Positions 44,516 to 55,745 are shown, numbered from the stretch's first letter. The stretch is 64,000 nucleotides of DNA from Phytophthora sp. 'mugwort' (GCA_033558025.1 JAUCEF010000001.1:1922001-1986000); one strand, 5' to 3'. Notes: generated from the sequence alone by a model not told the origin. Program-made: numbers and translations.

Positions 44516-46337
44516 TCACACGCACATCAATCGCGACCGCTGCAGCCCATCACAGCACCAGGTTGTCATGTACGCAACATCCAACGACACCTTGGTGTCA
44601 AGACTAGCCGGAGCAAGTCGAAATCTGTCACACGTCTCCTTGTTTGGCACCAACGCAATGTATTTGCTGCCGTTCGGAAAGAACCCCGCATACTTGTCAA
44701 CAGCGTTCGAATCGATTGTGTGGTTGCCTGATTTCGTGATTTGGATCAATCCAACCATGTTGGGCTGTCCACTCATCTTCAGCTTGGCGACACAATCGAT
44801 GGTCTCCAAAGAACGACGAGAGGGATACCAATAATCGTCACTCGAACTCGCCAATCGCTTCATGGCCGCATCGCATTCCGTTGCATCGATCCCATCGTTG
44901 CGGCACGACTTGGCTTCAAACTCCAACGCAACATAGGTATGCTGTCTCGCTTTCACTTGGTCGTACGCCCTCACTTGCAACTCGATCTTCATTCCATCCC
45001 CTGCCAGTGTATGCACGTAATTCTCGAATGCAATGCCCATCAACCCGTCGTCTCCAAGCATGCGGCCCTTGGACCACAGTTCCTCGTAATAGGACGGCTT
45101 CACAATATTTCCAAGTTGCCTCAGCGCGTACTCAGACGTGATCACACAAACCCAATGTTTGTTGTAGAGGAACTTGTTCAAGTCACGGTGATCGTTTGCT
45201 CGGATTCCCGTCATCCGTAAGCGATCAACTTGACGCTCCGATGTACCCCCGTACTGCGTATTGAGAAGTACTGCATCCGCCAGTTCGATCGACTTAACCG
45301 CTTGATCGATCGAGCTCTCCACAATATATATCTCCGATAAGAAATCGCGCAAATTTCCTCCCGAGTAAAAGTATCTGTCCTTGATTTGTTGTTCGGTCCA
45401 TCGAACATGCGCGCCAACCGCGCTCAGATCTGACAAAGACCAAAACGGAACGAGACATAGCCTCAGGACAGGGTGTCATCGTTCTTCATTGGGCATTGAA
45501 CAGAGGTGGCAAGCATGCGGAACCGTGTCAGCGTTCCAAAGTGGTCGCGAACGTCGTCGTACGCGAGTCCGTCCAGACACAAATCAAAATCTCGATCTTC
45601 AGAAAACCAATATCACCAATAGCCGCCTCCTCCATTCGCCAGTATCGCTTGTTCTCTGCATCCAGATACAACATGGAAAACCCTATCCCCTTCTGCTTTC
45701 GAAACAAGGCGACACGTTTCTTTTGAAGAAGAGCCAAGTAGAATGCAAACATCACGACCAGCATGCTCTTGCCGACACCAGGCGTCCCCACAAACACAAC
45801 GTTAAGTTTTGCTTCCGTCAGGGTCTCGAATACCTTGATGATATCCTTTCGAACATAGAACCACTCGGGGAAATCCGATTCGATGCGGCAAATGTCGAGA
45901 GCGATGTCACCAACCTGCCACGTATCGATATCCAAGCTGTGCCCAATCGACATCATAAGCTCGTCCTTGATGACCGTCGATGTCTTGGGCTTCTTGAATG
46001 CAGGTTCCTCATCCGTCTCCACTCGACGCTGCGTCGGCACTTGTACAATTAGCGCATCTTGCTTTGAGCCACCAAGCGGCCCAATCGGCGAATCCTCTTC
46101 AAACGCCTGCTTCGCGTCGTATGCCGCCCGGTTCTCGAGCACTATTAGAAAGGCTGCGACAAATTCCTTAGGGAGAACAGGAGACATTTTGGAAAATACA
46201 GCGTCTCGTAGATCAGCAACATTTGCTGAATCAGCCAGCTCCTTCACGCGGTCGGTTACTGCATTGCCGTCTCCCCACATCAGCTGGAACCAAACTTCTC
46301 GTGTCATTGCGGCAGAAAATTCGAGATTGAGTGTCAC
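44516..46337 (-). pseudogene. Crinkler-type (CRN) effector gene, two frameshifts
   Basis: The first frame (46337-about 45570) has a Crinkler-like header that ends in a DALIVQVP block near residue 98, then a charged linker, then a P-loop NTPase domain with Walker A VGTPGVGKS near 45785. The sense then continues out of frame from about 45570 to 45475, and again from about 45470 to the stop at 44516. The last part is long, soluble and alpha/beta, with a putative nuclease-like fold (LEFEAKSC region). This NTPase plus nuclease-like layout is known from one large Crinkler group. Such proteins act inside host or competitor cell nuclei. As it stands the gene cannot make a full product. There is no classical signal peptide. 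Confidence 0.6.
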
Positions 46338-46339
46338 AG

Positions 46340-46714
46340 AACACTCACAAATAACCTTCGCTGAGGTTTTACGACTGCTGAGTGATGGTCACACTGTTAT
46401 TATATATATACCCTCCTGAATCCGATACTGACTTTACTTTTATATATTTTAGGCAATCCATACTAATAAATTCAATACCCTGGTTATGCGACAACGTGTA
46501 AAGCATTCGCCCATTCCTTGTGCTCTACCCCTATCGAATGGTTGCGTCGACGAAAGCAACGGCTAGATATTAGAAACGGTTAGAAACGGTTATACCTACT
46601 CTCGATACAGAATTAAGGTAAGAATTATCGAAAATTAAAAAACGTACACGTAAGGTGCCGGAAGTAACTACTCACCACACTGTCCAAGCCCCAAGAGGAT
46701 CAATGCTGGGAAAT
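46340..46714. other. Intergenic, AT-rich, nothing recognised
   Basis: It contains a short TA tract near 46400 and a doubled TAGAAACGGT near 46569-46588. Confidence 0.4.
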
Positions 46715-48290
46715 TCAAAAGGTTTTGGTAGTTTGTGAAACTTGCCGCCCCACGAAAAAATGTTTCGTTTTTTGTTGTGGCCCTGAAGATATTGTCGTTG
46801 ACTTTGGTTGATGAAGTCCCGCCTCTGGTAACAGCGATCTGATTTTCTCACATAAAAGCTCCCGCATAATATTACCGGCTGCTACACCCTTTTCCTCCAT
46901 TACCTTCTCCATTCGTTGCTCCAGAATGTCGGGGAGTGCATCTATTGACTTTTGCTGTCTATCAAGTTTCTTATAGAGCTCGATGTGCGGCGGTATCCCT
47001 GACGGCTCCATCCAGTTCGACTCGCCAATCTCCAGCTTGGCGCGTAAGTTATTTAACGTCGTTGGGTTGGCGAATATCAGCGTCGATGGCAGGGAACGGT
47101 TAGATGCCAAATTGCTCAGGAAAAACTCAGCGTGTTAAACCAGCGACGCAAGGCATAGCTGCAAAATATCTCGCAGATCAAATTCGCTAGCCAGTTCTGG
47201 AAACATTGCTGCAATACCCGACTTAATCGTGCTCTCAGAATTATCGAAAGTGAGGCGGAAGGATGGCGAAATTTGAATCGTTCACAGGGAGACCAGCAAC
47301 AACGCGCCCCAAAATTGACCCGGCAGCCTCATAACGGAAGTACCTGTCTTGAACCCCACCACGTGACCATCCGCATCGGAGGCAGACACTACCGATGGAT
47401 GGGCCGCTGGTACTTGCTCCGTAGGCAAAAGTCGCCACCCTCTTTCTTATTGAGTTCGTGCCATAGGTTTTAGCGGTGCCATGGTTTTGGGGAAAGACCT
47501 CCCAGCGCCTTGCCGAATCTAATAGTTGGGTCTGACTCAGGATATAACCGACCGGGTTGAAGCGTGGGTTGCACGCCAAATATATTCCAACGCCGTCACT
47601 TAGCACGCATTCGGAGAGAACGGATTTGCGTAAAGATGACGAGGGTCTCACGGGCCATCACCTTCCTGATTGGGCTTGGTTTATAAAATATCGCGTCAAT
47701 ACTGTCATCCTTTGACAACAAGTGTTGCGTTTGGAGAGTTTGAACAGATACTGATCTGCACATGAGATTCCACTGAATAGTTATGAAGAGATGTGAAAAC
47801 CCGACATTACTTCCTGTCATCGTGGAACGGCAGAACTCTTTGTAAAGAGAAAACGTTAGTTGCTGCTTGCCTGAGTGCTTGGGCGAACTAGACTGGTTGT
47901 GCTCTGCCTCGAGGCGCTTTATTCCAGAAAATAGTTGTTTCATATCATCGCCATATCCCACAAGGAGCACAACCTCTTCAATCGATATAGATCCTTTATC
48001 GCACTGCGATATCCACTTAATCACACCTCTCTTGTACACCAAGAATTGCTAAAACAAACTCCGGGGTGAACTCGGTGAGATTAAGATCATCATTGGTGTG
48101 AAAACAACGCTGTGTTGTAGTCTTTCACCGTGAGTACGTCTCTGATCCACGTCTTAATGCCGTTGGTGTTGCCGGTATACTTTTTTCTTGTTTCTTGGGA
48201 AATGCACGCATCACGTATTGCCCTCACATCGAGCATCTCTGCTGTCGTGCCGCGCGACCTGTCAGCATCCGTGTTAGTAAAGCGACGTTG
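46715..48290 (-). pseudogene. Crypton-type tyrosine recombinase (broken)
   Basis: The minus-strand N-terminus near 48.29-48.12 kb reads LDVRAIRDACISQETRKKYT. Then come YGDDMKQLFSGIKRLEAEHN near 47.95 kb, WNLMCRSVSV near 47.77 kb (first catalytic Arg), NSIRKRVATF near 47.44 kb (H-x-x-R region, His changed to Asn) and GWSRGGVQDRYFRYEAAG near 47.36 kb (final Tyr). A separate downstream frame (47110-46715) starts LPSTLIFANPTTLNNLRAKL and has a coiled-coil with a basic tail, as in the C-terminal domain of oomycete Crypton recombinases. These enzymes move DNA circles by tyrosine recombination. Frame changes and the altered His show it is dead. Confidence 0.65.
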
Positions 48291-48299
48291 GTTCTTGTA

Positions 48300-49560
48300 T
48301 TATTGGCAAACTGGTAGGGTGCCTTATCGTCTGCGCCTGGCCCTTACGATTTCGCGGAAGGATCGCATCCACGAGTTGCTTACAATAACCTTCAGTCAAA
48401 CACAAAGTGGGGAATATGACATTCCAGGAAAAAAGTAAGACAATCTGCTTACGTTTTGACAGCAAACTCCATACCTTATGGTATTCTATAACTTACGCAA
48501 GTAGGGTAATGATGAAGATTTGAAGTACCGTAATGTCTATGCCAAAGGCGGTGGTCATGTACATCAGATCCACCCAAAACAGATAGCACCGCCAATGACA
48601 CAAACATGGAGAAAGGTGATTTGGACATTGGAGCCGCCGCAGCGCAGCATGGCTGATGCCCCGCGTGGCACAATGCTCGTACAAGTACGATGAGATGCTG
48701 GACAATCTCCCCTCGTCTTCGAGTGCTGGATAAAGTGGCAGCCAAACGGCCAGGCCTGGTACTCACTTGTGTATCAAGTTGGAATTGCGCTAAAAGGACA
48801 ACATACGGGTCAGAGCACTGTAGGAGCGTTACAGCATGTGTCACTCAAGCGAGAAGAATTACAACAAGTGTGCCAAGTAAAGCGACATTTTTTTAACGCC
48901 TTAGGCTTCCTCGGTTACCGATATCTCTTCTGCACCGCGCCGGTCTGCATTCGCGCAGCCCCCTCAACAAGGTTCAGTGCATCCAGTTTGTCGATCACTT
49001 CGTTGAGTTTGCCCTGCGTGTCTTCTGCTATCCTCAATAAGATGATTGCTACCAATGAAAAATATAAACACGTATGTACCGAAAAAATGCGAGTACCGCT
49101 TATGACATTGCCGCCTATGACATAGCTATTACGGTATCACCGTAGTTTGATGCAACCTAACTTGTTATAGCATTGTTATATAAGTGACTTGCGAAAGGGA
49201 TATGTAGTATTGTATTCTTTGCAGTCCTCGTTGTGTTTGCTCTGCTACAGGTATTTCCCGGTCCGTTTCTGTCCACACTTCGACCGTCGATCGTTTAGTC
49301 GAGTGGTGTGCGCCACTCCAATACGACTGAGCTGTACGCAGGAACTGTCCGCACCAGCACAGCATAACGTTCAGTCTTTGGTCGTCCAAAAGCGTACAAA
49401 GTTTAAGTCAGTTAAAAAACTGTACGACAAATTTGGTGCGGACATAAACCGTTTAGCAAATGAGAGAGCGCAGATGACATTTCCCACCAATCGTAGATCG
49501 CCGCGTTAAGCCTTGGTACGTACATTTTCCTCGCGACGGACAAATCAGGGGCGTTGCTTT
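48300..49560. other. Mostly unassigned; small coiled-coil coding remnant on the minus strand
   Basis: Near 49050-48935 the minus strand reads a helical segment, LRIAEDTQGKLNEVIDKLDA, followed by a stop after QKRYR. It could be the last exon of an unseen gene or a relic. The plus-strand ORF ending at 49509 is lysine-rich but shows no motif. The right-hand part must hold the calmodulin promoter. Confidence 0.3.
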
Positions 49561-49580
49561 TGCGCCGGCCGCCAATATGA

Positions 49581-50087
<507 letters not shown>

Positions 50088-50598
50088 GCGTCGCGTCTCC
50101 TTTCGTTCTCGTTTTGATTTGGGTTCCGGTGGGGTTGGAGACGCGGGCACTTGCTCCGTCCTGTCGCCACTTAGCTCCAATTAATCCTACTAAAATAATT
50201 TAGAAACGGCCATATTTCTTTGGCTAGCTGCTTCTTTTCTAGTGCTGCTTTGTTGGATTGGCTTTTCAGCCATTTCCTCTATGCTTCGTAACAGTGTACA
50301 TAGTATAATTTATCCCTGGAAACAATAACCGTTGCTTAGACTCGAAGTGCTGGACGATACGGTTTTGCAAAGAGCAGGAGTGTGGTTACGCTCCCTGTGC
50401 CGCATCTAAGCCGAGAAGTGAGACGGAGCGGCGCCGCCGTCTCTTTCGCGGTGAAAGCAACCGGATGCCACCTACTTTCGATGGAGAGAAATACAGCCCC
50501 AACAAAACGGCCGAGCGTTGCTGGCGTCGTCGGCTGGCTCCGCACATGCTAGTGCTGAGCAACCTCGCCAAGTAGTAGTCGTCTCGACAAAAAACACA

Positions 50599-50619
50599 AA
50601 ATGGTACAGTGTACCATTT
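50599..50619. repeat. Perfect 10-bp palindrome with one central base
   Basis: AAATGGTACA, a single G, then TGTACCATTT. Its place between calmodulin and the next initiator suggests a possible dimer-binding site, with no other support. Confidence 0.6.
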
Positions 50620-50711
50620 ACGAACCGCCGCAACGGATCTTTGCCCCCGTGACTGAAGTTGAAGCGAGTGACTGGCCGAGGAGCTTCTGGAGCTGATTTG
50701 TTGCAGTGTGG

Positions 50712-50722
50712 GCTCATTCCGC
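50712..50722 (+). promoter_or_regulatory. Exact oomycete initiator GCTCATTCC
   Basis: GCTCATTCC at 50712-50720 matches the oomycete initiator consensus and lies 49 nt before an ATG at 50769, the spacing seen before the calmodulin and endosulfine-like genes. Confidence 0.4.
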
Positions 50723-50768
50723 GAAGGCGGCTCGTGTGCGCAGGCGACGCAGGCATCGGCGGCGTCGT

Positions 50769-51041
50769 ATGTCTCGGCAGATCGAGATTCCATCCATCGC
50801 TACCCATATCGCCTGGGCGGGAGAAGGCAGCGAGAACAACCCAGAGGCGACCACTGGCAGTCTGCCACTGGTAGCATGCACAAACTGTGCCCAGTCTATC
50901 CTTAATATCACTGTGCAGTTGTCGTCGTGGCAGAGGCTGCCTCGGCGAGGCCCTCGCGGGTTCCGTTGTTTGCTCGGCCACGTCAGCGCTGCTATTCACG
51001 ACGCGACACCCTCTAGAGCCAGCTCCGGCTCGCGGAGCTGA
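50769..51041 (+). CDS. Possible small gene, unrecognised (90 aa or first exon)
   Basis: The frame starts MSRQIEIPSIATHIAWAGEG and contains ACTNCAQS, then becomes Arg/Pro-rich and ends at 51041. The initiator motif 49 nt upstream is the main reason to list it. The second half has low-quality composition, so only the first 55 residues or so may be coding, as an exon. A 220-codon ORF on the opposite strand (51134-50472) competes; it has no motif. Confidence 0.25.
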   Translation: MSRQIEIPSIATHIAWAGEGSENNPEATTGSLPLVACTNCAQSILNITVQLSSWQRLPRRGPRGFRCLLGHVSAAIHDATPSRASSGSRS

Positions 51042-51377
51042 TGGGTAGAAGCCCCTCGCCGTTAAACACCCGCGTGGCGGCGTTGGGCGGAGACGCAAAC
51101 GCGCAACGCACGCGTCATGCCATGTTCTCCCCACCTCGCGCCGTTACTAGTTGTTCTTAGCCGGCGGGTGTCATCACCGCCAACCAGAATTAGGCCCACG
51201 ACGAAGCGGTGCGCAAAGAAAAATACCGCGTAAATCCGAAGAATAGTGGGCCGTTTCACGCCCCATACTCAAGCCGAGTCTGCTCGTCCAGTAGAAAAGC
51301 AGAATTTTTAAATAAAAAATCGAATTTTCGCTGGATCTCCTCCAGCTCTTCACTCCGCGAAGGATCTCAACCGGCAC

Positions 51378-51392
51378 AGTCATTTTCGTCCC
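51378..51392 (+). promoter_or_regulatory. Initiator-like element of the endosulfine-like gene
   Basis: CAGTCATTTTCGTCC ends about 52 nt before the ATG at 51444 and nearly repeats the element before the TMEM181-like gene. Confidence 0.4.
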
Positions 51393-51443
51393 AGTGCGCA
51401 CACGCCCAGCAGCGCTCTCTCTATTTTATCGTTATCTCTCTAA

Positions 51444-52808
51444 ATGGACTACCACCAGCACCAGGAGCACGCGGCGGTATCCAAACCGATGCTCTCGTCG
51501 GCGCGCGGTATGGCGAGGCTCAACGGCAGCAACCGCGCGACCTGGAACGCTATGGACCTGCAAATCGGCACTCAGGCGCCACCCCCCAACGCGCGCGGCG
51601 CCCTCGAGGATTGCGGCGCGCTGTCCGCCCGCAACGTGCTCCTGCGACAGAAGCTGCGCGAGCGCAAGCGCTACGACTCGGCCGACGACGCCATGAAGAA
51701 GGCTGCGGCAGGCGCGACCAGTCGGTACCAATATCAACAGCAACCGAATCAGCTGCCAGTTCAACCTACGCAGAAGAGTCAAATCCAACCCGGAGACCGA
51801 CCTTTTTCGCCGGCACAGATCGGTCAGTCGGCCTTCTTCACCGCCATGCAGAGCGACAACTCCAAGCCCAAGCGCTGCATGCAGCGCAACTCCCCCACGG
51901 CTCTGTACGAGTCGCCGGGAGGCGCTGAGGAAGGACGCAACGTGCTGATCCAGCGCAAGCTGCAGAGCAAGACGTCGTTTGATTCGGCGGACTATCAGAT
52001 GGCCAAGGCGCGGCGCGGACAACATGCAGTTGAACAGCAGATGCAGGACACACACATGGAGGACATGAGTGAAGTAGAACTGCCCAAGGAGGAGATGGCC
52101 GTCAGCTCACCTTGCGCATCCTCGGAGGCATATGCGAACAGACGTCATCAGTTCGCCAGTATGAGTCCTAGTCGCGCCGGCAAGTACGGCGCATTGGAGA
52201 ATAAGAAAAAGCCCAGTCGACGGGATCTGCTGGACAAGAAACGGGACGAGGATTTTGCTCCAGGCCAGAAATCACAGCAGGCGGGAGGGTCCAACTACGG
52301 GAAGCTGTCGGCGGCTCACGTGCTCATTCGACGCAAGCTGAAGGAACGCAAACGCTTTGACTCGGCGGACTATGCAATGGAGAAACAAGGTCAGCCTACG
52401 GATGTGCCTGTTGACGTTGCTACGAGTCCTGCTGCTCCAGGTACGGCGACATCACGCTACGGCACGTTGGGAACTTCGCCGGCATCTATTAACCACCAAG
52501 TGAAGCATATTAAGCTGTCAGAGGATCCAAGTGGGCGTGTTGCTTCGCCAGCACAGCCTATGGTTGCTAATGCTGCTCAGGCTGCTTTTGCCGCTAGGGC
52601 AGCACGGTATGCTGGACTGGCGAAAGGCGCAGGAAAGCCGAATCCCATGACGGGCAACCTCACTCCACAAGCGGCGCTTGACCGCTATGGTCTAGACAAG
52701 AGCGCTGTGCCTTCCGGTGCCGCGGCCGCACGCAATGTAGTTCTGCAACGCAAGCTTGCAGAGCGTAAGATTTTCGACTCGGCCGATCATTTTAAAGAGG
52801 CCGCATGA
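51444..52808 (+). CDS. Protein with four endosulfine/ARPP-19-like FDSADY motifs
   Basis: Intronless, 454 aa. Four repeats each hold a basic helix then an acidic phosphosite: LRQKLRERKRYDSADDAM (Ser79), LIQRKLQSKTSFDSADYQMA (Ser181), LIRRKLKERKRFDSADYAME (Ser307) and LQRKLAERKIFDSADHF (Ser446). This is the core of the cAMP-regulated phosphoprotein/endosulfine family (FDSGDY), whose Ser is phosphorylated by Greatwall/Rim15-type kinases so that the protein inhibits PP2A-B55. Known members are 100-200 aa with a single motif. Linkers of 100-140 residues are disordered, Gln/Ala/Ser-rich, and hold about eight S-P or T-P sites. Short KYGAL or RYGTL elements precede some repeats. Repeats 2 and 3 are canonical apart from Ala for Gly; 1 and 4 have Asp or His for the Tyr. 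The inhibitory role is inferred from the motif. Confidence 0.7.
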   Translation: MDYHQHQEHAAVSKPMLSSARGMARLNGSNRATWNAMDLQIGTQAPPPNARGALEDCGALSARNVLLRQKLRERKRYDSADDAMKKAAAGATSRYQYQQQPNQLPVQPTQKSQIQPGDRPFSPAQIGQSAFFTAMQSDNSKPKRCMQRNSPTALYESPGGAEEGRNVLIQRKLQSKTSFDSADYQMAKARRGQHAVEQQMQDTHMEDMSEVELPKEEMAVSSPCASSEAYANRRHQFASMSPSRAGKYGALENKKKPSRRDLLDKKRDEDFAPGQKSQQAGGSNYGKLSAAHVLIRRKLKERKRFDSADYAMEKQGQPTDVPVDVATSPAAPGTATSRYGTLGTSPASINHQVKHIKLSEDPSGRVASPAQPMVANAAQAAFAARAARYAGLAKGAGKPNPMTGNLTPQAALDRYGLDKSAVPSGAAAARNVVLQRKLAERKIFDSADHFKEAA

Positions 52809-53181
52809 ACGCAGCCGCGCCGCATCACACTGCATTGCATCACTTCGCTCTCATAGGCAAAACGCGGGCGAGCGGTTGAACGGAAGGTGACTATTGTAGT
52901 ATGCGACGTTTTATATCAATGTTGGCCGGCGTCGCACAGGCACGTAGCAAGTGCCGAGCAGGTTTGACGTACGCGCGACTCAGGTGGGTGTTCCATTCCA
53001 TTGTAGACGTCTCCATACCCTCACGTGGTCGCGGCGAGAGAAGCTCCAGCGAACCACGACTCCAGCGACACTGGACATTGGAAGGCGACGCTGGCGCAAG
53101 AGCGAGCTGGTTTTTATTTGCATGCTTTTCCTATAATTTCTTAAATGAAGTAAAGAAGCAACGTCGCCAGCATCATTTACT
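52809..53181. other. 3' flank of the endosulfine-like gene
   Basis: It holds the presumed 3' UTR; no further coding block was recognised. It ends at the left inverted repeat of the next mobile element. Confidence 0.4.
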
Positions 53182-53215
53182 GAGGAATTACCTTATCTAG
53201 GTGAAAATCTACTTA
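53182..53215 (+). repeat. Left terminal inverted repeat, 34 bp
   Basis: Pairs with 55712-55745; one mismatch, at position 19 (G left, A right). Confidence 0.8.
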
Positions 53216-53399
53216 TACTTGCATCTGAAGTACTTACTGCTGTAAAACCTGCGATACTGCCCCGTGGGGAACTGTTAAAGGGATGGGGCATCCCCAGCAG
53301 CGTAAATTCAAGTTCGTCGGGCACGACAAAAACCGGCCACCACTAGGGAGGCGATAGTGTCCGCTGTTGATAACAAACTGGAGCTCATTCGTCTGACCC

Positions 53400-53745
53400 A
53401 TTCACTTGCGAGCAATCTCCCGTCGAGCTTATGCTTATTGGCAACCGCTCGGACGCTCGGAGCCTCCAGCTGTTGGACTACAGACAGCTTCTCTTCCACC
53501 GTCAACTTGCGCTTCATCGCCAGGACAAGAAATTGACAATGAAAGGTGGAAATCTGTTCCCTGAGCTCGTCCGGCGTTTTCACTGAGGAGGGTGACCTAG
53601 CGACTCGCCAAAGACCAACGCACTTGCCGCCACAGTTGATTTATGCGGGCTCCGATGTGACAGCTGAAAATTCTGATAATTATAATCAGAGGAGGGGGGC
53701 GTTATTAGAGGGATAGGGCACAATCTCAGGTTTTATAGTATTCCC
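53400..53745. repeat. First copy of a direct repeat (second at 55090-55365)
   Basis: Both copies share TGCTT(A/C)TTGGCAACCG, GACAATGAAA, CTCCCTGAGCTCG, a run with TCTGA(T/G)AAT and GGCACAATCTCAGGTTT in the same order and orientation. They include the start of a pogo-like helix-turn-helix domain on the minus strand. Confidence 0.6.
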
Positions 53746-54124
53746 AGCCATGTTAATACCGTATTCCTTCTGAGCTTACCAACACCCATATTCACGATTA
53801 AAAAGTGTACTACCAACGAACAGAAAAGTTACCTTCACAAAAATAGAGAGGCCTTCTGCTAACTTAGCACCTTTGAGACACAACATGGTGGCGCTGACGG
53901 GCAAACCGTCCTTCCGCAGCAGGTTAATCCACTGTACTAGCGATGCTTCAGCTTCTTGGGGTAGAAAGGTGGCGATTCCAGGTGCTCGCATATGGCGAGG
54001 CACACAACACCTCGCGCACAGAAAGTGTGACTTCCGGAGAGTATACAAACTCTCATTGAACGGTAGTTCACTAGTCCCTGCCCTGGCCTGTGGGACTGTT
54101 ACCAAAATTAGGTAGATTTAAGAC

Positions 54125-54362
54125 TGTATATATTTATAGGTGACCCCTTTTAATGCGTCTACATACTAACTATTAGTCACCTATACAGTTCCCTAGATGT
54201 TATCCTATTGAGTGGCTCTGAGGTCTTTATACCATGTCTGTGGTACCTATCCATGACGTCATTACCGTCGACGTCATAGTGATGTTTGACCACATCACTT
54301 AGTGTACTTAGGTACACTTTCTCTGAAGAGTGACTTGGCACTCTTCATGTAACCCCGTTACA
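54125..54362 (-). repeat. Solo-LTR-like sequence built of consecutive hairpins
   Basis: On the minus strand it starts TGTAACGGGGTTACA and ends TATATACA, so it has TG...CA ends and a length of 238 bp. It has a TATA-like TATAAAGACC inside. Seven short perfect stems follow one another (54135/54176, 54230/54241, 54253/54271, 54278/54292, 54301/54312, 54325/54339, 54348/54357). The same TGTAACGGGGTTAC start occurs at 63779. No five-base target duplication is visible. Confidence 0.45.
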
Positions 54363-55711
54363 TTGCACGTACATCATATCCGCCACCGTTGCGCTCTTAC
54401 AGCGTCTTCAAGCACCGACAACTCTTTTTTTTTTCGCCACTGGTAGATGAGTTTACGTCGTTGCTCTTTTGCATCGTCAGGTAAGTTAGAGTAAAGAATG
54501 CAGAGTCTCTGCTATTTTCTTGCAGCTATTGAAATGAAGCACCACCTCCAGCTTGTGCCGGTTCGTGAAGCTAGCGTGGCTATGCTTCAGCTTCTTGCGG
54601 CCGCTCCCGGTTAGCCGCTGCCGCCCTTGGTGTTGCGGCATCACAGCCAGTCGAAGAATGCGGTACGCTTTCCGTCCCTCGCTGAATCTGCCAGTTAGCA
54701 TATAAGGCACAACGCTACAGCAATTTTTGACTTGTGATTGTCTGTTTGGATTGACTGTAAAAATGAGTGCCCGTCAGTACGCACAGAAATAATACGGTAC
54801 CGTCGGGTTTCGCAACATGAAGTTGGCAGGTCGCCAAAGCAAGCCCGCACTTGCTGGAAATGCGCGCAAAGGCTTCATTTTACGCCCCGAAGCAGACGCC
54901 ACAAAGCCACAGCGGTAGCACGGTCTTTTCGAAGCCGAACGACTTCACGTTGACGTCCTTAGCCCCAAGCATTCGATGGTCGTGTTGTGATTGTGGTCAG
55001 GGAACACAACAGTCTCATCAATGTTGTAAATGGTCGAGTACTGAATGCTGTATTCCTTGATCAATTGCTGCACCCGTTCGATGTCTCCCTGTAAAGCTTA
55101 TGCTTCTTGGCAACCGGACGCTTAAAGCGTCCAGTGCTTAGACTACAGACACCTTTCCTTTTTTTGGGGGGCATCATCACCACGACTCGAGATTGACAAT
55201 GAAAAACTGCTCCCTGAGCTCGACCTACGCCATCACTGAGGCAGCAAAGAACTCGCCAATGGCAATTGGTTTCCGATCTGACAATTCTGAGAATAATAAT
55301 GAAACTAAAATAGTGAGGCATGATCGCAAGTCCCGCAGGCACAATCTCAGGTTTACAGCGAAGTTCTTTGGATTTTATCCGGAGTTGTTAGGGCGATACG
55401 AGTGCCAGTACTAATCACTATATAAACGAGTAGATTGTATATCTTTATGCTTTCTAGTCATAAAACGTCCTTACATAACCCTTATGTTTTGGTACCTGTA
55501 TGGATTGCATAATATCCATTGTGAATGTTGCTTGAGTCTTTTACGGTCAACCTTTGCGCAACAGAGCAACGCCGAGACTGCTTGAAGATACAATTCCAGA
55601 GCTTCTCCGTGAATTGGCATGGCTAATCTGTTAAATTCGTACGACTTAACAGACCATTCCATACTACAGTTCACTTAGCATCAACCAACGCCGACATCTG
55701 GAACCTGCATC

Positions 55712-55745
55712 TAAGTAGATTTTCACTTAGATAAGGTAATTCCTC
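55712..55745 (-). repeat. Right terminal inverted repeat, 34 bp
   Basis: Reverse complement of 53182-53215 with one mismatch. Confidence 0.8.

Larger units (their letters stand above)
53182..55745 (-). mobile_element. 2.56-kb pogo-like element with 34-bp terminal inverted repeats
   Basis: The ends 53182-53215 and 55712-55745 are inverted copies, 33 of 34 bases identical (GAGGAATTACCTTATCTA, then G or A, then GTGAAAATCTACTTA). Inside, on the minus strand, are fragments of pogo/CENP-B-type transposases. Two copies of a helix-turn-helix start lie near 53.3-53.6 kb (KRKLTVEEKLSVVQQLEAPS) and 55.06-55.2 kb. A third (ASFTNRHKLEVVLHFNS) is at 54.5-54.7 kb. A CENP-B second helix block lies at 54.1-53.8 kb (LVQWINLLRKDGLPVS) and a DDE start at about 55.0 kb (YNIDETVVF). 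No TA target duplication is seen directly next to the ends, so the true tips may lie a few bases away. It also contains a solo-LTR-like insert. Confidence 0.6.

Noticed and set aside
50472..51134. 220-codon minus-strand ORF downstream of calmodulin
   Set aside because: No motif, biased composition, and an oomycete initiator points the other way.
51209..51928. 239-codon ORF overlapping the endosulfine-like gene in another frame
   Set aside because: Arg/Pro/Ala-rich; the overlapping frame has four conserved motifs.
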